Of a stretch of DNA of 64,000 bases, positions 13,706 through 24,454 are shown piece by piece. The position numbers and the translations under genes are program-made. The stretch covers positions 558,001 through 622,000 of the forward strand of contig JAHQRK010000026.1 of NCBI GenBank assembly GCA_019828595.1, in the 5' to 3' direction. The notes under the pieces were generated by a model, which was not told the origin of the DNA, made no database searches, and was given only the letters and a program-made list of their open reading frames with translations. Each line of letters opens with the position of its first letter. Within the stretch, counting starts at the first letter, position 1. This stretch comes from Aphanomyces cochlioides (taxonomy: Eukaryota; Oomycota; Saprolegniomycetes; Saprolegniales; Verrucalvaceae).

Positions 13706-14293
13706 GAGACCCCGGCAAACAAAATGATAGTTAGGCCATTTTTCGACTTTTGAGAAAATCAACTTTGAAGCCGGAGTACCACTATGTTATCCTCATCCAC
13801 TTCTTTCGAGAAATGGCCTTGGAAAGAAATTAACATAAACTACAGAAATCATTATATTCCAGACAATAGAACAAAATGAGTGATCAAGGTGGCAATGGGT
13901 TGGCCTGGTGTGCTGAAGGCTCGGACGAGAGTGAATATTGGAATGACTCGACAGCTCTAGCGAAGACAATTTCATCCAAAATTTCGTCAAAATATATTCC
14001 GGATAATCCTGTTAAAAATCTATTTTCTGTGTTTTGAGCATCTTCCAGTGCGTTTCAAGCCAGTATTCGATAGCCCATGCCAAATATTATCCAATGGTGT
14101 AAAGAATTTTTTTTCCACAAAATTGGAAATTGCGGTATGGCGGTCACGCCGAAGGCGATATCTTCGTAACAACTACGACTTCTGGAGGTCTTAGATTATC
14201 GAAATGTAGCTGAAACAATGCTCTATCGCACTGTGTAGCTAACACGAACTTCAACAAAACCCCATAAGCATCATTTTGTCTGCCGGGGTCTCA
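13705..14293. mobile_element. 589 bp terminal-inverted-repeat element (MITE-like), copy 1
   Basis: The ends are inverted copies of about 24 bp with one mismatch (TGAGACCCCGGCA at the left, its complement at the right). There is no transposase inside. Just inside the left end lies TTTTGAGAAAATCAAC, and near the right end are ACTTCTGGAGG and ATGTAGCT. Similar subterminal words occur at matching places in the element at 35011-35656, so the two look like one family. A clear target-site duplication is not visible, so the superfamily is open. Confidence 0.7.
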
Positions 14294-14554
14294 TATAATA
14301 TTTCAAGGAGCCAGTGCAGATACGTCAAATCGAGCTTGGATCTCCAAACTCAATTAAGACTCAAATAGAAAATTGCAGAAACCAATGTTCGCACGTACCA
14401 GTTTTGACAAGAGAGAACAGATGGATAGTACAAATTGACAATGTAACCCCAAACTCAATTGAGATCAAAAATGTGATAGACAAGAAGCTCAAAAAAAGAA
14501 AAAGCACTCAGACTTACGTGATCAAATTCAGAAAAAGCAAAATAACATTAATTA

Positions 14555-14835
14555 TGTCCGTATTTCCATACAGATTCCAAGTGGAAACAGCGACAGAACC
14601 ACTGTAATTTAATCGAATGTTTCAATACTGATTCCAAGTGATAAAAGCGACCGAACCGCTTTAATTTAATCGAATGTTTCAATACTGATTCCAAGTGATA
14701 AAAGCGACAGAACCGCTTTAATTCAATGGACAATTTCCATACAGATTCCAAGTGATAATAGCGTCAGAGCCGCTTTAATTCAACTAGACTATTTCCATAC
14801 ATATTCCAAGTGGGAACATCGACGCAAGTTGTTGA
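14555..14835. repeat. 57 bp minisatellite, about five copies
   Basis: The core ATTCCAAGTG recurs at 14574, 14631, 14688, 14745 and 14803, spaced 57, 57, 57 and 58 bp. Between the cores are recurring blocks such as CGCTTTAATTTAAT. The copies differ by a few bases each, so the array is older than the 578 bp satellite. Confidence 0.9.
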
Positions 14836-15013
14836 TTGTCTTAATTTATCCCAGTGCTCTCCTAGAATGCCTGCGGGGAAATCTTACTTCGACACATTGA
14901 GCCTCGTCAATATATGTCCTCTTCGTACTTGCAGAGCTATCTTTTTCACAACGTATCAACAGTCATATAATCCAATAATTGCATATATGAATTTTAGAGC
15001 AGTCATGTGACAA

Positions 15014-15080
15014 TGGTGCGTCGGTATGATTTCATGTTCGCACTCTAGAGGTCCCGTTTTCAACTCCGGTTCAAGCCGGC
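15014..15080 (+). repeat. tRNA-like Pol III box pair (possible SINE head)
   Basis: TGGTGCGTCGG at 15014 resembles an A box and GGTTCAAGCC at 15068 resembles a B box, with tRNA-like spacing. The arms do not pair well enough for a working tRNA, so a tRNA-derived SINE head or tRNA pseudogene is more likely. Confidence 0.35.
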
Positions 15081-15960
15081 AATTTTTTAATATGCAAATT
15101 TCTTAGTGACCGATTTTTGCCCAACATTACCGGTTGGTACCTGGTATGCCTGAAGGCACAAAGAGATGACATTGCTTGTGTATATTCTCTTCCGTTGATG
15201 TCACAAGCACGACATTATGCTCGGGTGGCTGTAAGAAGACGTGGTGGTGGCAATTGGTGGAGTTGTGGCCGTGACCTGTGTCTTGCTAGGTTGAACTGCT
15301 ATAGCTACAGAGGTATCACGACGTGAATACTTAAATCACTCGAGAAAGACAATAGAGGATATACTTATGATAGGCATATGAAAGAGATAGTGAGACAAAG
15401 AGCATGTGATGTGTTTCTTCGATTGAATTGAGCTAGATAACGACAGTACAAAATATTCTTTGTAGCAGCACTTTAGGAGTACAAGAAGGGAATACAGAGT
15501 CGAGAAGCGACGTTTGCAGACTCATACCTTGCCTATTGCAAGGTTTTTGTATAGAAATACGACACCTATGTGATTTTAGTCTACACATCTGTCCTGCTTG
15601 TAGTTTTTACTTTAATCTACCTCTGAACGTTCTTACTCTGACAATTGCCACATATTGGCAACAGTGTTGTTGAGAGGTGTTAGCCCTTCCCGGAGGATCG
15701 GCTTTGCACGTTCATGCATCATGCACCATGATCAAAGGAAACATGTGAGCTACATTTATTAGATTAGAGAGAACAGATATAGATTTAGATAAGTCGTGTG
15801 CAGGAAGCTATGTGCACCATTCATGTAGGTAGACTTAGTGCTAACCATCAATACACTCTTCAAAAAGCACTCGTGGCCTCACAGCCACCGACTCATCTTT
15901 GCGCCTGAAGGAACTCGCGTTCCAACAAGTGTTGGAGCGTTAAGCTCGCATGTAGACGCT
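15081..15960. other. Non-coding stretch, nothing recognised
   Basis: Only short open frames without family resemblance are present. No repeats or RNA genes could be supported. Confidence 0.5.
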
Positions 15961-15965
15961 GAATT

Positions 15966-16822
15966 CTATCTATATGGTAAGCAGATGTGAATACATGTGG
16001 AATACAGCATATATAGGGTTTGGCAAGCTTTGTGGCTTGGGTCGTGCCAGGTGTCATGCCTGGAACATGTTCCAGGTGTTGTGACAGGTGCACCAGTGGT
16101 GGTGCAAGGGGCCTTCGTGGTCGTTCCAGAGGCTGCACTAGTCATTCCCTTTGGTGGTGTGGTGCCAGGAGCAGCGGTGGTCGCTTCCTTCTATGGCGTG
16201 GTGCCAGGAGCAGTGGTGGTCGTTCGAGGAGTAACCTTAGTTGTTTACTTCGATGGCGTGGTGCCAGGTGCAGCGGTGGTCGTTTCAGGAGCCGCAGTAG
16301 TCATTCTCTTTGATGTGGTAGTGCCAAGAGCCGCCGCTGTTGTGCAAAGAGCGGTCGTGGTGGTTCCTTTCGATGGAGTGGTGCCAGGAGCTGCATTAGT
16401 CGTGCCAGGTGCCGCCGTGGTGGTGCCTAGAGACTGTATTTCTGTGCTGGGAGCGCTAGTAGTAGTGCAAGGGGCACCGGTTGTGGTGCTGGGCGACTTG
16501 GGCGACGTACTAGGAGCAACTGTAGTAGTAAGTGATGCACCAGTTGTGGTATGAGGAGCTGCAGTCGTGTGCAAGGAGCAGATGTAGTAGGTTTTAAAGT
16601 GGTGGTAACTAAAGAAGGAGCTGGAGTTGGCTTCGACGTAGTTGACGCTGGTGTAGGCGCAGGGGTAGGCTTCAACGAAGTAGGAGCAGGAGTTGGCGGT
16701 GGGATTAGCTTGGGCGTGGTTGGCGCAGGCGTGGGCTTCACGGTAGCTGACGCAATCGTCTCAGGCTTGCGCGTCGTGGTATTTACTGTGTTTATGAGTG
16801 TACAAGCAAAGGATGGGCTCAC
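15966..16822 (-). pseudogene. Thr/Pro/Ala-rich mucin-like protein gene, broken
   Basis: On the minus strand a long run of TTTxAPGTT- and KPTPAPT-type repeats covers about 16130-16800, typical of O-glycosylated stalks of oomycete secreted or wall proteins. The frame changes once near 16570, where one base seems to be missing. Two in-frame stops then follow, TAA at 16245-16247 and TAG at 16191-16193, inside the Thr-rich part. After them the same frame continues through a short Cys-containing tail to a stop at 15966. No signal peptide or intact N-terminus could be identified. The other strand has a Val/Gly-rich open frame that is only the shadow of the repeat. An undetected intron could explain the frame change, but not both stops. 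Confidence 0.65.
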
Positions 16823-16850
16823 ATACCTTGTCTGTAGGAGTTTTGTCTAG

Positions 16851-18730
16851 AATCACGGCATCTTGGTCTTATAAATGTATCCATCGATTACATCATTAGA
16901 TTTCCCTAGCGATTTAGCCCTTGCTTTCATTTCTCGAAATCTCAGTCTCTCATTGATATCCGACTGTGCGCGTGTGGCTCAAATAAGCAATTGAACTGTC
17001 GTCTAAGATGTTTAATATGACTTGAGCAAGATATCATTGCGCGCAAGGCTGGTCATTTCGAAAAGAACAAAGGTTGACGGAGACGTATGTTCATGCGTTT
17101 AGTGACTGTTTTGTTTAATTGAGCTTTGTAATAGAGGACAAGAAACGTACAGTCACCTATGTCTTGTCATTAGTGGGGTTTATACAAAGCACGCAGCCAT
17201 TATATAAGCTTAAGCTCTGTGTCTGCTGTGTTGACTACGTTTCCTAAGGATATTCGCTGAACTATTGAATGGTAAACAGAAAAAACACAATTTGAAGGCT
17301 CTGCGTGGAACCTCCTCTTGCCGGTGGTAAAGTTTATGTTGGTTTTCGTGTGTGAGACAGTGTAAGCAAAGCCTCTGGCTCGTGGTTTGTGCACTCGGCT
17401 AGAATGAAGTCGGGCTTGCACGAGGGTTGTATAGAACGACAGCTTGTTTGTCAACATTGAGCTGGAACAGCGAAGACAAGTTGGCTGTGCGCTCTTGTGC
17501 CTTATGTATAGGAGATCCTTCTGTTCACACGCAACTTTTAGTGAAGTTATGCTCGACAATTCTCAGGCTGACCAAGACTGCAAGTAGATTATTATACGCT
17601 AACTGTAATGTCATTTAATTACCATATGGGTTAATAGGTCAGTGTACAATCGCGTATATTAAATATAATTCTCCAATTATTGAGGGATGGATGTCCTCTT
17701 TTCAATATATAGAGAGGGATGAAAGTCCCTCAAATTTTGACTTGAGGATTAAACCAATACAAACTTGAAGTAGTACCAATACGATCCGAGATTATCAAAA
17801 AACGAGGGATTTTTATCCCTCAAGAAAGTGTAAACTTTCATGCTTAAGATTTGACTGCCGTTCGTTGCACAATGCTTTAAAGTAGATGGCTGTGCGTCGA
17901 GGGTCATTCGACTAACTTCGTCAATAGATGGTTCCAGACAAAACAAACCTCATCCTTTCGAGTTTGACGTTATATAGCACATGATTAATCGACTTTTTTC
18001 AACGTCGCACGAGTGGGTATTTGTTTCCTGTCTTCGTCGCCCAGGCGCCAATGTTGCCGAGCATGGAATAATCCTCACATTGGCAGTTAGTATTCCTGTG
18101 GCATTAGATGTAGCATGACTCCTCAATATAAGATTTACAAGCACCTGCATCGTAGGCTCAACAGGAGTGGATGCAACCACAGTTTTCTCGGCTGCCAACA
18201 TGCAAGCTGTGGTTGTATCGTCTTCTGTTGAGCTCTGAATCCATTTTGAGCTAGTAAGTTGACATTGTTTGGTTATAGCAATAAGATAAGCTTGATCGAT
18301 GTCCTTGTGTTTATTGTTCTTGACCTGTCAGGGACGGTGCTCCCTCTGACTTTATCATCAGCGTGGCGAGCCAGGCTAGTTTATTGACCTTTGTGTTCCC
18401 GACATTGAAGAAAACGAAATATGATCGTGTTAGTTTGAATGAAAACACTTTCACAACTTAATCCCACGACCGTCCCACAAATTCCGACTATAAATAATTA
18501 TAGCTAAATAATAATGACCGTCATTTATCACTCGTGAGTGAATAAATATGTGATTTGAACGCAGGCATATTTACCTCTTGAAACTTGATTTTGGTTGTAT
18601 CAGTTGATACAAGTAAGAGTTGGCATCTTGACACGTCGCATGTGCTGTGGATTGTGGTCTTCATGTCGTATAACAACATGGATGGTCTTGGGTGATGTGG
18701 ACATCCGACAGTCTTGTCTTGTCTGTGGGT
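16851..18730. other. Non-coding stretch with short palindromes
   Basis: No gene is supported. Around 17676-17825 three short hairpins share the words GAGGGAT and CCCTC, perhaps remains of a small inverted-repeat element. Frames of 60-120 codons on either strand have no recognisable similarity. Confidence 0.5.
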
Positions 18731-18734
18731 GTGG

Positions 18735-18865
18735 ACAGGTCTGCGGAATGATTTCTGCTTCGTGTTCGGAAGGTTCCGGGTTCGATCCTCCCCGTCGAAT
18801 TTTACGCCATTGACTTGGCTACACGACGAGACGGGGGGATTTCGGATAAGCACCTTCATAACCGA
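18735..18865 (+). repeat. tRNA-derived SINE-like segment
   Basis: A good B box, GGTTCGATCC, lies at 18779-18788, preceded by a weak tRNA-like head (TTCGGAAGGTTCCGGG). It is followed by a non-tRNA body ending near 18865. The head lacks proper acceptor and anticodon stems, so this is not a functional tRNA gene. Confidence 0.4.
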
Positions 18866-19060
18866 AAAACTTCAATGGGACGGAACATTTTATTTTACCT
18901 TCTCTCGGACAAAAAAGATGATGATGCCAAAACATGCTTCATATTATATATAATCCAACTGAATGGATAGTGCACTTTGTCAAGACCAAAATGAACGAGA
19001 CCCCCAAACTCAAATATGACTCATTGATGAATATCTATTCACCTAACACCAATGCTCGAG

Positions 19061-19817
19061 TCACTTGACTTCTTCCACGCTCTCTGACCCTATTGCTTGC
19101 ACACACATGACAACCACGACGACGACCTCTAATCCGCATGTTTGGGGGACTGTTGCTCCGTCGCGCACTTTGAAAGTGATTGGGGATGATTTGCCGTCCA
19201 CAGTAATCGCGACGTTGAATATGGAGAGCATAAAGCAGGTGGCAGCAAAACCATTATTGAAAAATAGAGAGTCGTCCAGGACGCGTGTAAACGCGCCATC
19301 CGTAGCTTGGTTGATGTTGATCACAACATAGTCTCTTGTGTCGAACATTGTTGGTGTTGGCATTATAGAAATAGGCGTTAGCCAGTGCAAGCTCATGGGG
19401 GGAAACATCGTCTCCCACAACAGAAGCCAATGCCTCATCGACTGTTGCGTCGACAATTCTGTACTCAAAGGCATGAGCAAAGTCCAAAGCTCGACGAGGT
19501 ACGATGCTTCGAACGTAGATTTCATGAGGAGGGAGTTCTTCAGGTGACACGCTTTCAAGCAAATTGTATTGCACAAGTCGCCTTGTTCGAAACATAAGTT
19601 TTGAGCTGGGAGCAGGCTCAGTTGCGAAAGAGAGTCGTCGAAAGGTGGAATACTCCCCTGAAACATCGCAGAGTAGGTCAAACAAAGCACACAGTCCATG
19701 CGTAGTACGCTGTGTGTAAGTACTTTTTAGTATTGTGAATTTGGCACAAATTTGGACTTTCCAGTCGATTTGCCGAATCGGCTTTGAATGTCTTTTCTCT
19801 TCAAATGTATATATCAT
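19061..19817 (-). pseudogene. Unknown protein gene with one frameshift
   Basis: Two overlapping minus-strand frames join into one credible protein if one base is changed near 19350. The upstream part (to about 19350) contains SPEELPPHEIYVRSIVPRRA. The downstream part continues with MFDTRDYVVININQATDG and ends with a hydrophobic run (GLEVVVVVVMCV) and a stop at 19061. Codon choice looks coding on both sides of the break. I do not recognise the family. It lies just downstream of the Mutator-like remnant and could be cargo of that element or an unrelated dead gene. Confidence 0.45.
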
Positions 19818-20032
19818 TCAAAGGGTTGCTTCTAGAGCCATCAGCCACAGTGAGGATGCGCAGCTTCTGCGCAAGGAAGCATTGTTATTGCGATTTTTCT
19901 GTCGACGTTAAGGCGGGCACACGAGTCTGGGCAAACCTAAAGGCATATGATTGGCTGAAAATGAATATATGCGCAATCTGATTGGCTAGTCTATTCTCAA
20001 ATCGATTTGCCAAGTCTGTTCGATTCGACAGC

Positions 20033-21246
20033 CTACTGCAAGTTTGAATCGATTTGACAATATCTTGTTGAATGTTTCACAGGGTTGTTCGTCGCAGGAA
20101 AGCCTGGTGGCGCGTGGTAAGCTTGCCATTGCCACGAATGGCTTCCCATCCACTGTGTATAGAAGTAGTCGCAGAAGTTGATTCTCAATAGCTCTTCATC
20201 CGAACTCCAAACGGCTTGCGTTTGTTGCCAGATGAACTGCAATTCATCCAAATTTCGGCTGTAGTGCATAGAATAAATCCACCGGTATACGAGTGCCTTT
20301 GTCCTCAAGGACGGTGCAGTAAGGTGTTTTTTCACGTTGGCAATCACATGGTAAAGCACATCAACATCTTTTGCGCTCCCAACAGATTTCCCCTTCTCTC
20401 AATTGCCATGGCAGGGGCTTTGCCTGCATCGGCCATGACATACATGATGTTTAATGGGTATCCAATGACCTCAGCGTAAATCTCCATGAGCGACCCAATT
20501 GCCCAGGCGAACTCGCTTTCGCTCTCTTTGCTGAGAATAAAGAATGCAACGGGATGAAAGTTACGAGCAACGTCCGAAATGCCACAAACAAGAACCGGGT
20601 AAGATTTGACGTTCAACTTGTACGTTGCATCCAAATGAAACAGAAAAGTGCTGGGGTCACGGTCCATCTGACGCAGCAGCGACGTTGTCGTAATGCCAAC
20701 TTTGAAGGGGTTAGTGCTGCCACCAAAACCAATCGAAGGGTACCCATCTACGATGTCGTATCCAAAAGAGAATGCTTGGTCGTCGGCTACGCCATGCTGG
20801 TAAATATTCTTCAATAATAGGTTGACGATCACTGAAGTACTGTTGTGCTCGTTCATTGAATGATGTCGGAAATAACTGTAGCAGTTCTGAATTTGGGTAG
20901 GTTGGCTTCGGGAAACGCTCGAGACAGTTTTCCTAGCGCCTGGCTTGGGGTAGCGCCCATCATAAACAAATTCTCAGCCTCGGCTTTGTCAAATGACCTT
21001 TTGGTGCTTGATCACAGTTGCCATTCTGACCATGAACATATACAATACACTCGCCACCCCCAAGCACAGAAGAATCTTCACAGTTTTTGAACACGACAAG
21101 CGGCACTTGGAACGGAGGTAACGTGCTCTCATGTTGTGTAATTGAGTTGTCAAGCATAGCACACATTTAAACACTCTTGTGGAGTACACAGATGAGAGAG
21201 CAACCGAGTCTCTTGCCACCTGCAGGTTCGCAAAAGTCCCAAGCAT
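20033..21246 (-). pseudogene. Mutator-like (MULE) transposase, broken
   Basis: Minus-strand fragments match the MULE transposase core: TFLFHLDATYKLN with its Asp, then PVLVCGISDVARNFHPVAFF, then MADAGKAP (second Asp region). In the next frame come YHVIANVKKHL and the C-terminal W-rich stretch WMGSHSWQWQAYH followed by TNNPVKH. Upstream, a fragment with QPTQIQNCYSYFRHHSM is reached by another frame change near 20900. At least two frameshifts separate the parts, so the gene is dead. Known of the family: cut-and-paste DNA transposase with a DDE core, making 8-11 bp target duplications. The terminal repeats could not be located. Confidence 0.75.
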
Positions 21247-21266
21247 GGTCCACTCGACTGGGTTTT

Positions 21267-21571
21267 CTAAATCTCGCTCATGGTGAATCGAACTCTAAAA
21301 AAAGCGCTAATTGGGACCAGTTGGTGCTCTTGGAGGGGAAGTTCATTATTCACTTCTCTCGCGGTTGAGCTCGCGATAGCCATACGACGCACAATATCTC
21401 CATTGCGCTCAAAATTCCAGTCGAACATTGTGACAGTGGGTGACTGCCAAATATCTCGCAAGTGCCTCTCGCAAACAAATTTGAGAGTCCGGATAAAGCA
21501 TATTTTTTTAACCAACGAACTTCCTATGAATGAAAAGAATCGTTGGTTGCCTCCAATATCATCGTAAATTT
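21267..21571 (-). pseudogene. Open frame between MULE and Myb-like remnants, unknown
   Basis: A minus-strand frame of about 100 codons ends at 21267 and includes DIWQSPTVTMFDWNFERNGD. It is continuous but not recognised. By position it could be the N-terminal part of the transposase or a third gene of the same element. Confidence 0.3.
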
Positions 21572-21853
21572 TCATTTAAATGACATGTCGATGTCGCGTT
21601 GAATACGTTTTGCTCCGATGACTTCATCCGGATCTCCTGTTGGCTTGGGGTGATTCTTAAGGAGAAGGAACTTTCACTTCAAAGCATCCGCGTCGCGGAC
21701 AGGCAGAAACTTCGGTGTCGCGAGACGGTTGTAACGACTATCCACCTTTTCCCACCCATTTTTACCTGCAGGGTGAACGTCGAGAGTAACCTCCAGAAGG
21801 AGGTCTACGGACGATGGACACCAAGATTTACCGCGACCAGTCTTCTTGGCCAT
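21572..21853 (-). pseudogene. Myb/SANT-like protein, interrupted by TGA
   Basis: The frame starts with ATG at 21853 and reads KKTGRGKSWCPSSVDLLL, the GRGKSW-type start of Myb/SANT-like proteins that are abundant in oomycete repeats. It continues through NGWEKVDSRYN to RDADALK, then an in-frame TGA. After that the family's C-terminal block KPTGDPDEVIGAKRIQ is still readable in the same frame, ending at 21572-21574. It is thus a nonsense-mutated copy. Such proteins are usually DNA-binding partners of transposons or retrotransposon passengers. Confidence 0.6.
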
Positions 21854-21966
21854 CGTGGTTGAAAAGTGGACTGAGGATTGCCATTCAATCCAGTCCCTTT
21901 GACTATTTATATATTGAATGTATTCGTTCTTACGGTGCAGATGCGATTTGACGGCTCGCAAATTCA

Positions 21967-22003
21967 AAATTTGCGAAGACGATTTTTTGGTCTTCGCAAA
22001 TTT
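21967..22003. repeat. 14 bp hairpin
   Basis: AAATTTGCGAAGAC at 21967-21980 is followed after 9 nt by its exact complement at 21990-22003. It may be a terminator-like hairpin or part of a transposon end. Confidence 0.8.
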
Positions 22004-22538
22004 GAGGATCGAAAAATGTCTCAGTGAAAACCGGATGAAACTTTGTTTTGTGCGATTTTTGGCAGTCACCCAGTGCACAAAGAAGATAAAAGTGCCATGC
22101 TCATCATTTGACGAGGAAATCTCCTCCAAATTAGGATCTAGTCGATTCCTGAACAAGTAATGTATATTTTGTTTCAATTGACGGAATCGTCATTTCAGAG
22201 GTGAATTCCCAAATTTGGATTGTCCCATTCTGTCAGTCGGTTTCGCCCCACTCGACTGACTGCAAATCCAGCTTGGCCCCCCATTTCTCATTTGACCCAG
22301 ATACTTATATACTTCGCCCCATCACACTGGCTTCATGTACATATCCTCGTTTTAATGACTTCATGTACGGTAGCTATAGTTCAAACCATACTCGATCCTT
22401 TGTTCAAACGGCAATAAGAAATATTTCAAACTAAGACTCGAATCCGAACATGCCTCGTTCAGATAGGAGATTTCAGGATACACGAAGGCAATATGCAAAA
22501 AAGAGCATACATTTGATGAAAATCTGGTCTGTGTTTGT

Positions 22539-23045
22539 CCAAGCAATTTGCGCAAACAGCATGTTGCACCCGACTCAACAAGACATTCGAACAGCGTGAG
22601 CCGCGCAGACCAACCAAAACAATAACCCAGGATAGATTAACTTTGAATTCACTCTTCTTTTTGCCTCGCTTACCAATCCTGTGAGTTTGCGGCGTGGCCA
22701 GAAGCGTACCCGAGTCCAAGACAGCTTAGTGAGTTCCGCCGGCTGCCTCGTGAGAAGCCGACACCGATTGTTACCTTTCCTCATTGCCCTGCATCAACGT
22801 CAGCCGCAGCTAGACGTAGTACTTGGGCCACAGTACAACCTCCTCCGAAGTCTCACGCATACGCGAGTGTCCCTACGTGCCTCCAAGAAAGAATCCGACT
22901 CAAACTTTCTGCCCAACCTTGCCCTCCATCAACCTTGCTTGCTGCTCCGGGTGTCTGCGTTGATCTTGGTCCCATCTAAGATCCAGTCTATCGACAACCC
23001 CTTCTAATTTTCTTGCGGCTACGACCTACATTCCCGTTCCCACAA
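22539..23045 (+). repeat. 5' LTR
   Basis: It matches 33385-33891 with about six substitutions and no indels by eye (about 98.8% identity). The shared sequence begins at CCAAGCAATTTGCG and ends CCCGTTCCCACAA. The low divergence implies a recent insertion. Confidence 0.95.
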
Positions 23046-23046
23046 G

Positions 23047-23064
23047 TGGTGCCACGAACCGGGA
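23047..23064 (+). promoter_or_regulatory. tRNA primer-binding site
   Basis: TGGTGCCACGAACCGGGA begins two bases after the LTR. It starts with TGG, the complement of a tRNA CCA end, and its complement reads like a tRNA T-arm and acceptor (GGTTCG then GGCACCA). This fits priming of minus-strand DNA synthesis by a host tRNA. Confidence 0.8.
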
Positions 23065-23074
23065 CCGAGGATCA

Positions 23075-24454
23075 ATGAGTAGCTCACCCCTTGCAACTAG
23101 TATGGTTGATTCTGCTATCACAAATCACAATTTGTCTACGGCTGAAGTACTCCTAGCCGAACTAAACCCTCACGCCAGTGTGAGCTCCAATGAAGACCCA
23201 CGCGCTCCCTTGAGAGAAGAGTCCGTGCCCTCGCACCCTTGGGTGCAAAATATCCCCTCGACGATGAATGGACATTCTCTCGCGTCCAACGCCACGCGTC
23301 GAAACTTTGGCAGCCTTGCTGCATCCGAGCACAATGACCACCAGCGTCCGGATGACGTCGTTACACGCGCCGATATGCTTGCGCTCTTCCGTGCTCAGAG
23401 CGAGAATTTGATTGCACTCATTCAACGCTCCCGAAAACATTCCCTGGATGATGAATTCGACTACCCAGATGACCCCGACGATGAGCCTCCTCCAATTGGA
23501 CGACGAATCGAAGGAAACCAAGTCCAAATCCTACCAGTGGAGTCCTTACCCACGTTCAAAGGCGACGCAGAAGGAAGAGATGCCGCTGGAGCCTGGCTCC
23601 AGAGATTTGAAGAGACAGCCGTCTCCTGTGGGTGGACCGACGTGGAAACGAAACGGCGATTTCGTCTGCATGTAGCCCGACCAGTACAAGACTGGTTTGC
23701 ACAGTTGGATCCACGCTACAAAGTCAAATGGGGCACCATCCGATCCCGCTTTGTAAAGGAGTTCGTGCAGAGTCCAATCCCAAACGAAGAGATTTATTAC
23801 ACCATGAAGCAGCGTCCTGGAGAATCCAACAAAGCTTACCTATTCCACTTCAATGCCGCTGCACGAAAGATCAACCTAGACTACGTGGGCAATCGAAGGA
23901 ACCTTCGGCTCCATATCAAGCGATACGCCCGAGCACTAATGGATAAGACATTTGGCGCAACATTACTGCCCATCGGATTCCAATCCATGATGGAACTTGA
24001 AGAGTATCTCGACACTCAGCGCGAAAATGAAGCCATGAAGGCGTTTGAACATGGAAACAAAGAGTCCGCCTCTCCACCGATCCCCAGAACCAAAGGCAAG
24101 GTTGCCTACATGGAATCGGACTCCTCAATGGATCTAACTGAAGCCTTGCGAGCGGAGATTTACGCTCTTGGACGAGGCCCACTCAAACGAGAACTATGCC
24201 AAGAGTGCGGCGAAGAACACTACAAGCCGGATGGGAAGTGTTGGGCCAACACGATGTGCTCCTTATGCCAACGCAAAGGTCACCCTGACTCCAATTGCTT
24301 CAAGGCATGCGCTATGTGCAAGACTCCAAGTTATGTTCCTCATCTGAAGACCGACTTCTGCCCGCGCCAGGCCCAGATGACGAAACTCAAAGACCACCTG
24401 GAGAGTTTGGGCATCGACGACGTGAGCGATCTCCTGGATTGTTTAAAAGTCTAA
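23075..24454 (+). CDS. gag: Gag polyprotein of the LTR retrotransposon
   Basis: This is an intact 459-residue frame from ATG at 23075. The first 150 residues are polar and probably disordered. A capsid-like retrotransposon Gag region follows (LPTFKGDAEG, WFAQLDPRYK, FVKEFVQSPI at roughly residues 155-250). Near the C-terminus is a CCHC zinc knuckle, CSLCQRKGHPDSNC, with C-x2-C-x4-H-x4-C spacing and extra Cys pairs on both sides. Gag packages element RNA into particles. Its last 160 nt overlap the start of the pol frame in the -1 frame, so pol is probably made by -1 frameshifting; the slip site was not identified. Confidence 0.9.
   Translation: MSSSPLATSMVDSAITNHNLSTAEVLLAELNPHASVSSNEDPRAPLREESVPSHPWVQNIPSTMNGHSLASNATRRNFGSLAASEHNDHQRPDDVVTRADMLALFRAQSENLIALIQRSRKHSLDDEFDYPDDPDDEPPPIGRRIEGNQVQILPVESLPTFKGDAEGRDAAGAWLQRFEETAVSCGWTDVETKRRFRLHVARPVQDWFAQLDPRYKVKWGTIRSRFVKEFVQSPIPNEEIYYTMKQRPGESNKAYLFHFNAAARKINLDYVGNRRNLRLHIKRYARALMDKTFGATLLPIGFQSMMELEEYLDTQRENEAMKAFEHGNKESASPPIPRTKGKVAYMESDSSMDLTEALRAEIYALGRGPLKRELCQECGEEHYKPDGKCWANTMCSLCQRKGHPDSNCFKACAMCKTPSYVPHLKTDFCPRQAQMTKLKDHLESLGIDDVSDLLDCLKV

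Noticed and set aside
15014..15080. Functional tRNA gene
   Set aside because: Boxes are present but acceptor, D and anticodon stems do not pair.
15997..16554. Val/Gly-rich plus-strand frame as an elastin-like protein
   Set aside because: It is the complement of the Thr/Pro codon repeat on the minus strand, whose TTTxAP pattern is typical of mucin-like proteins.
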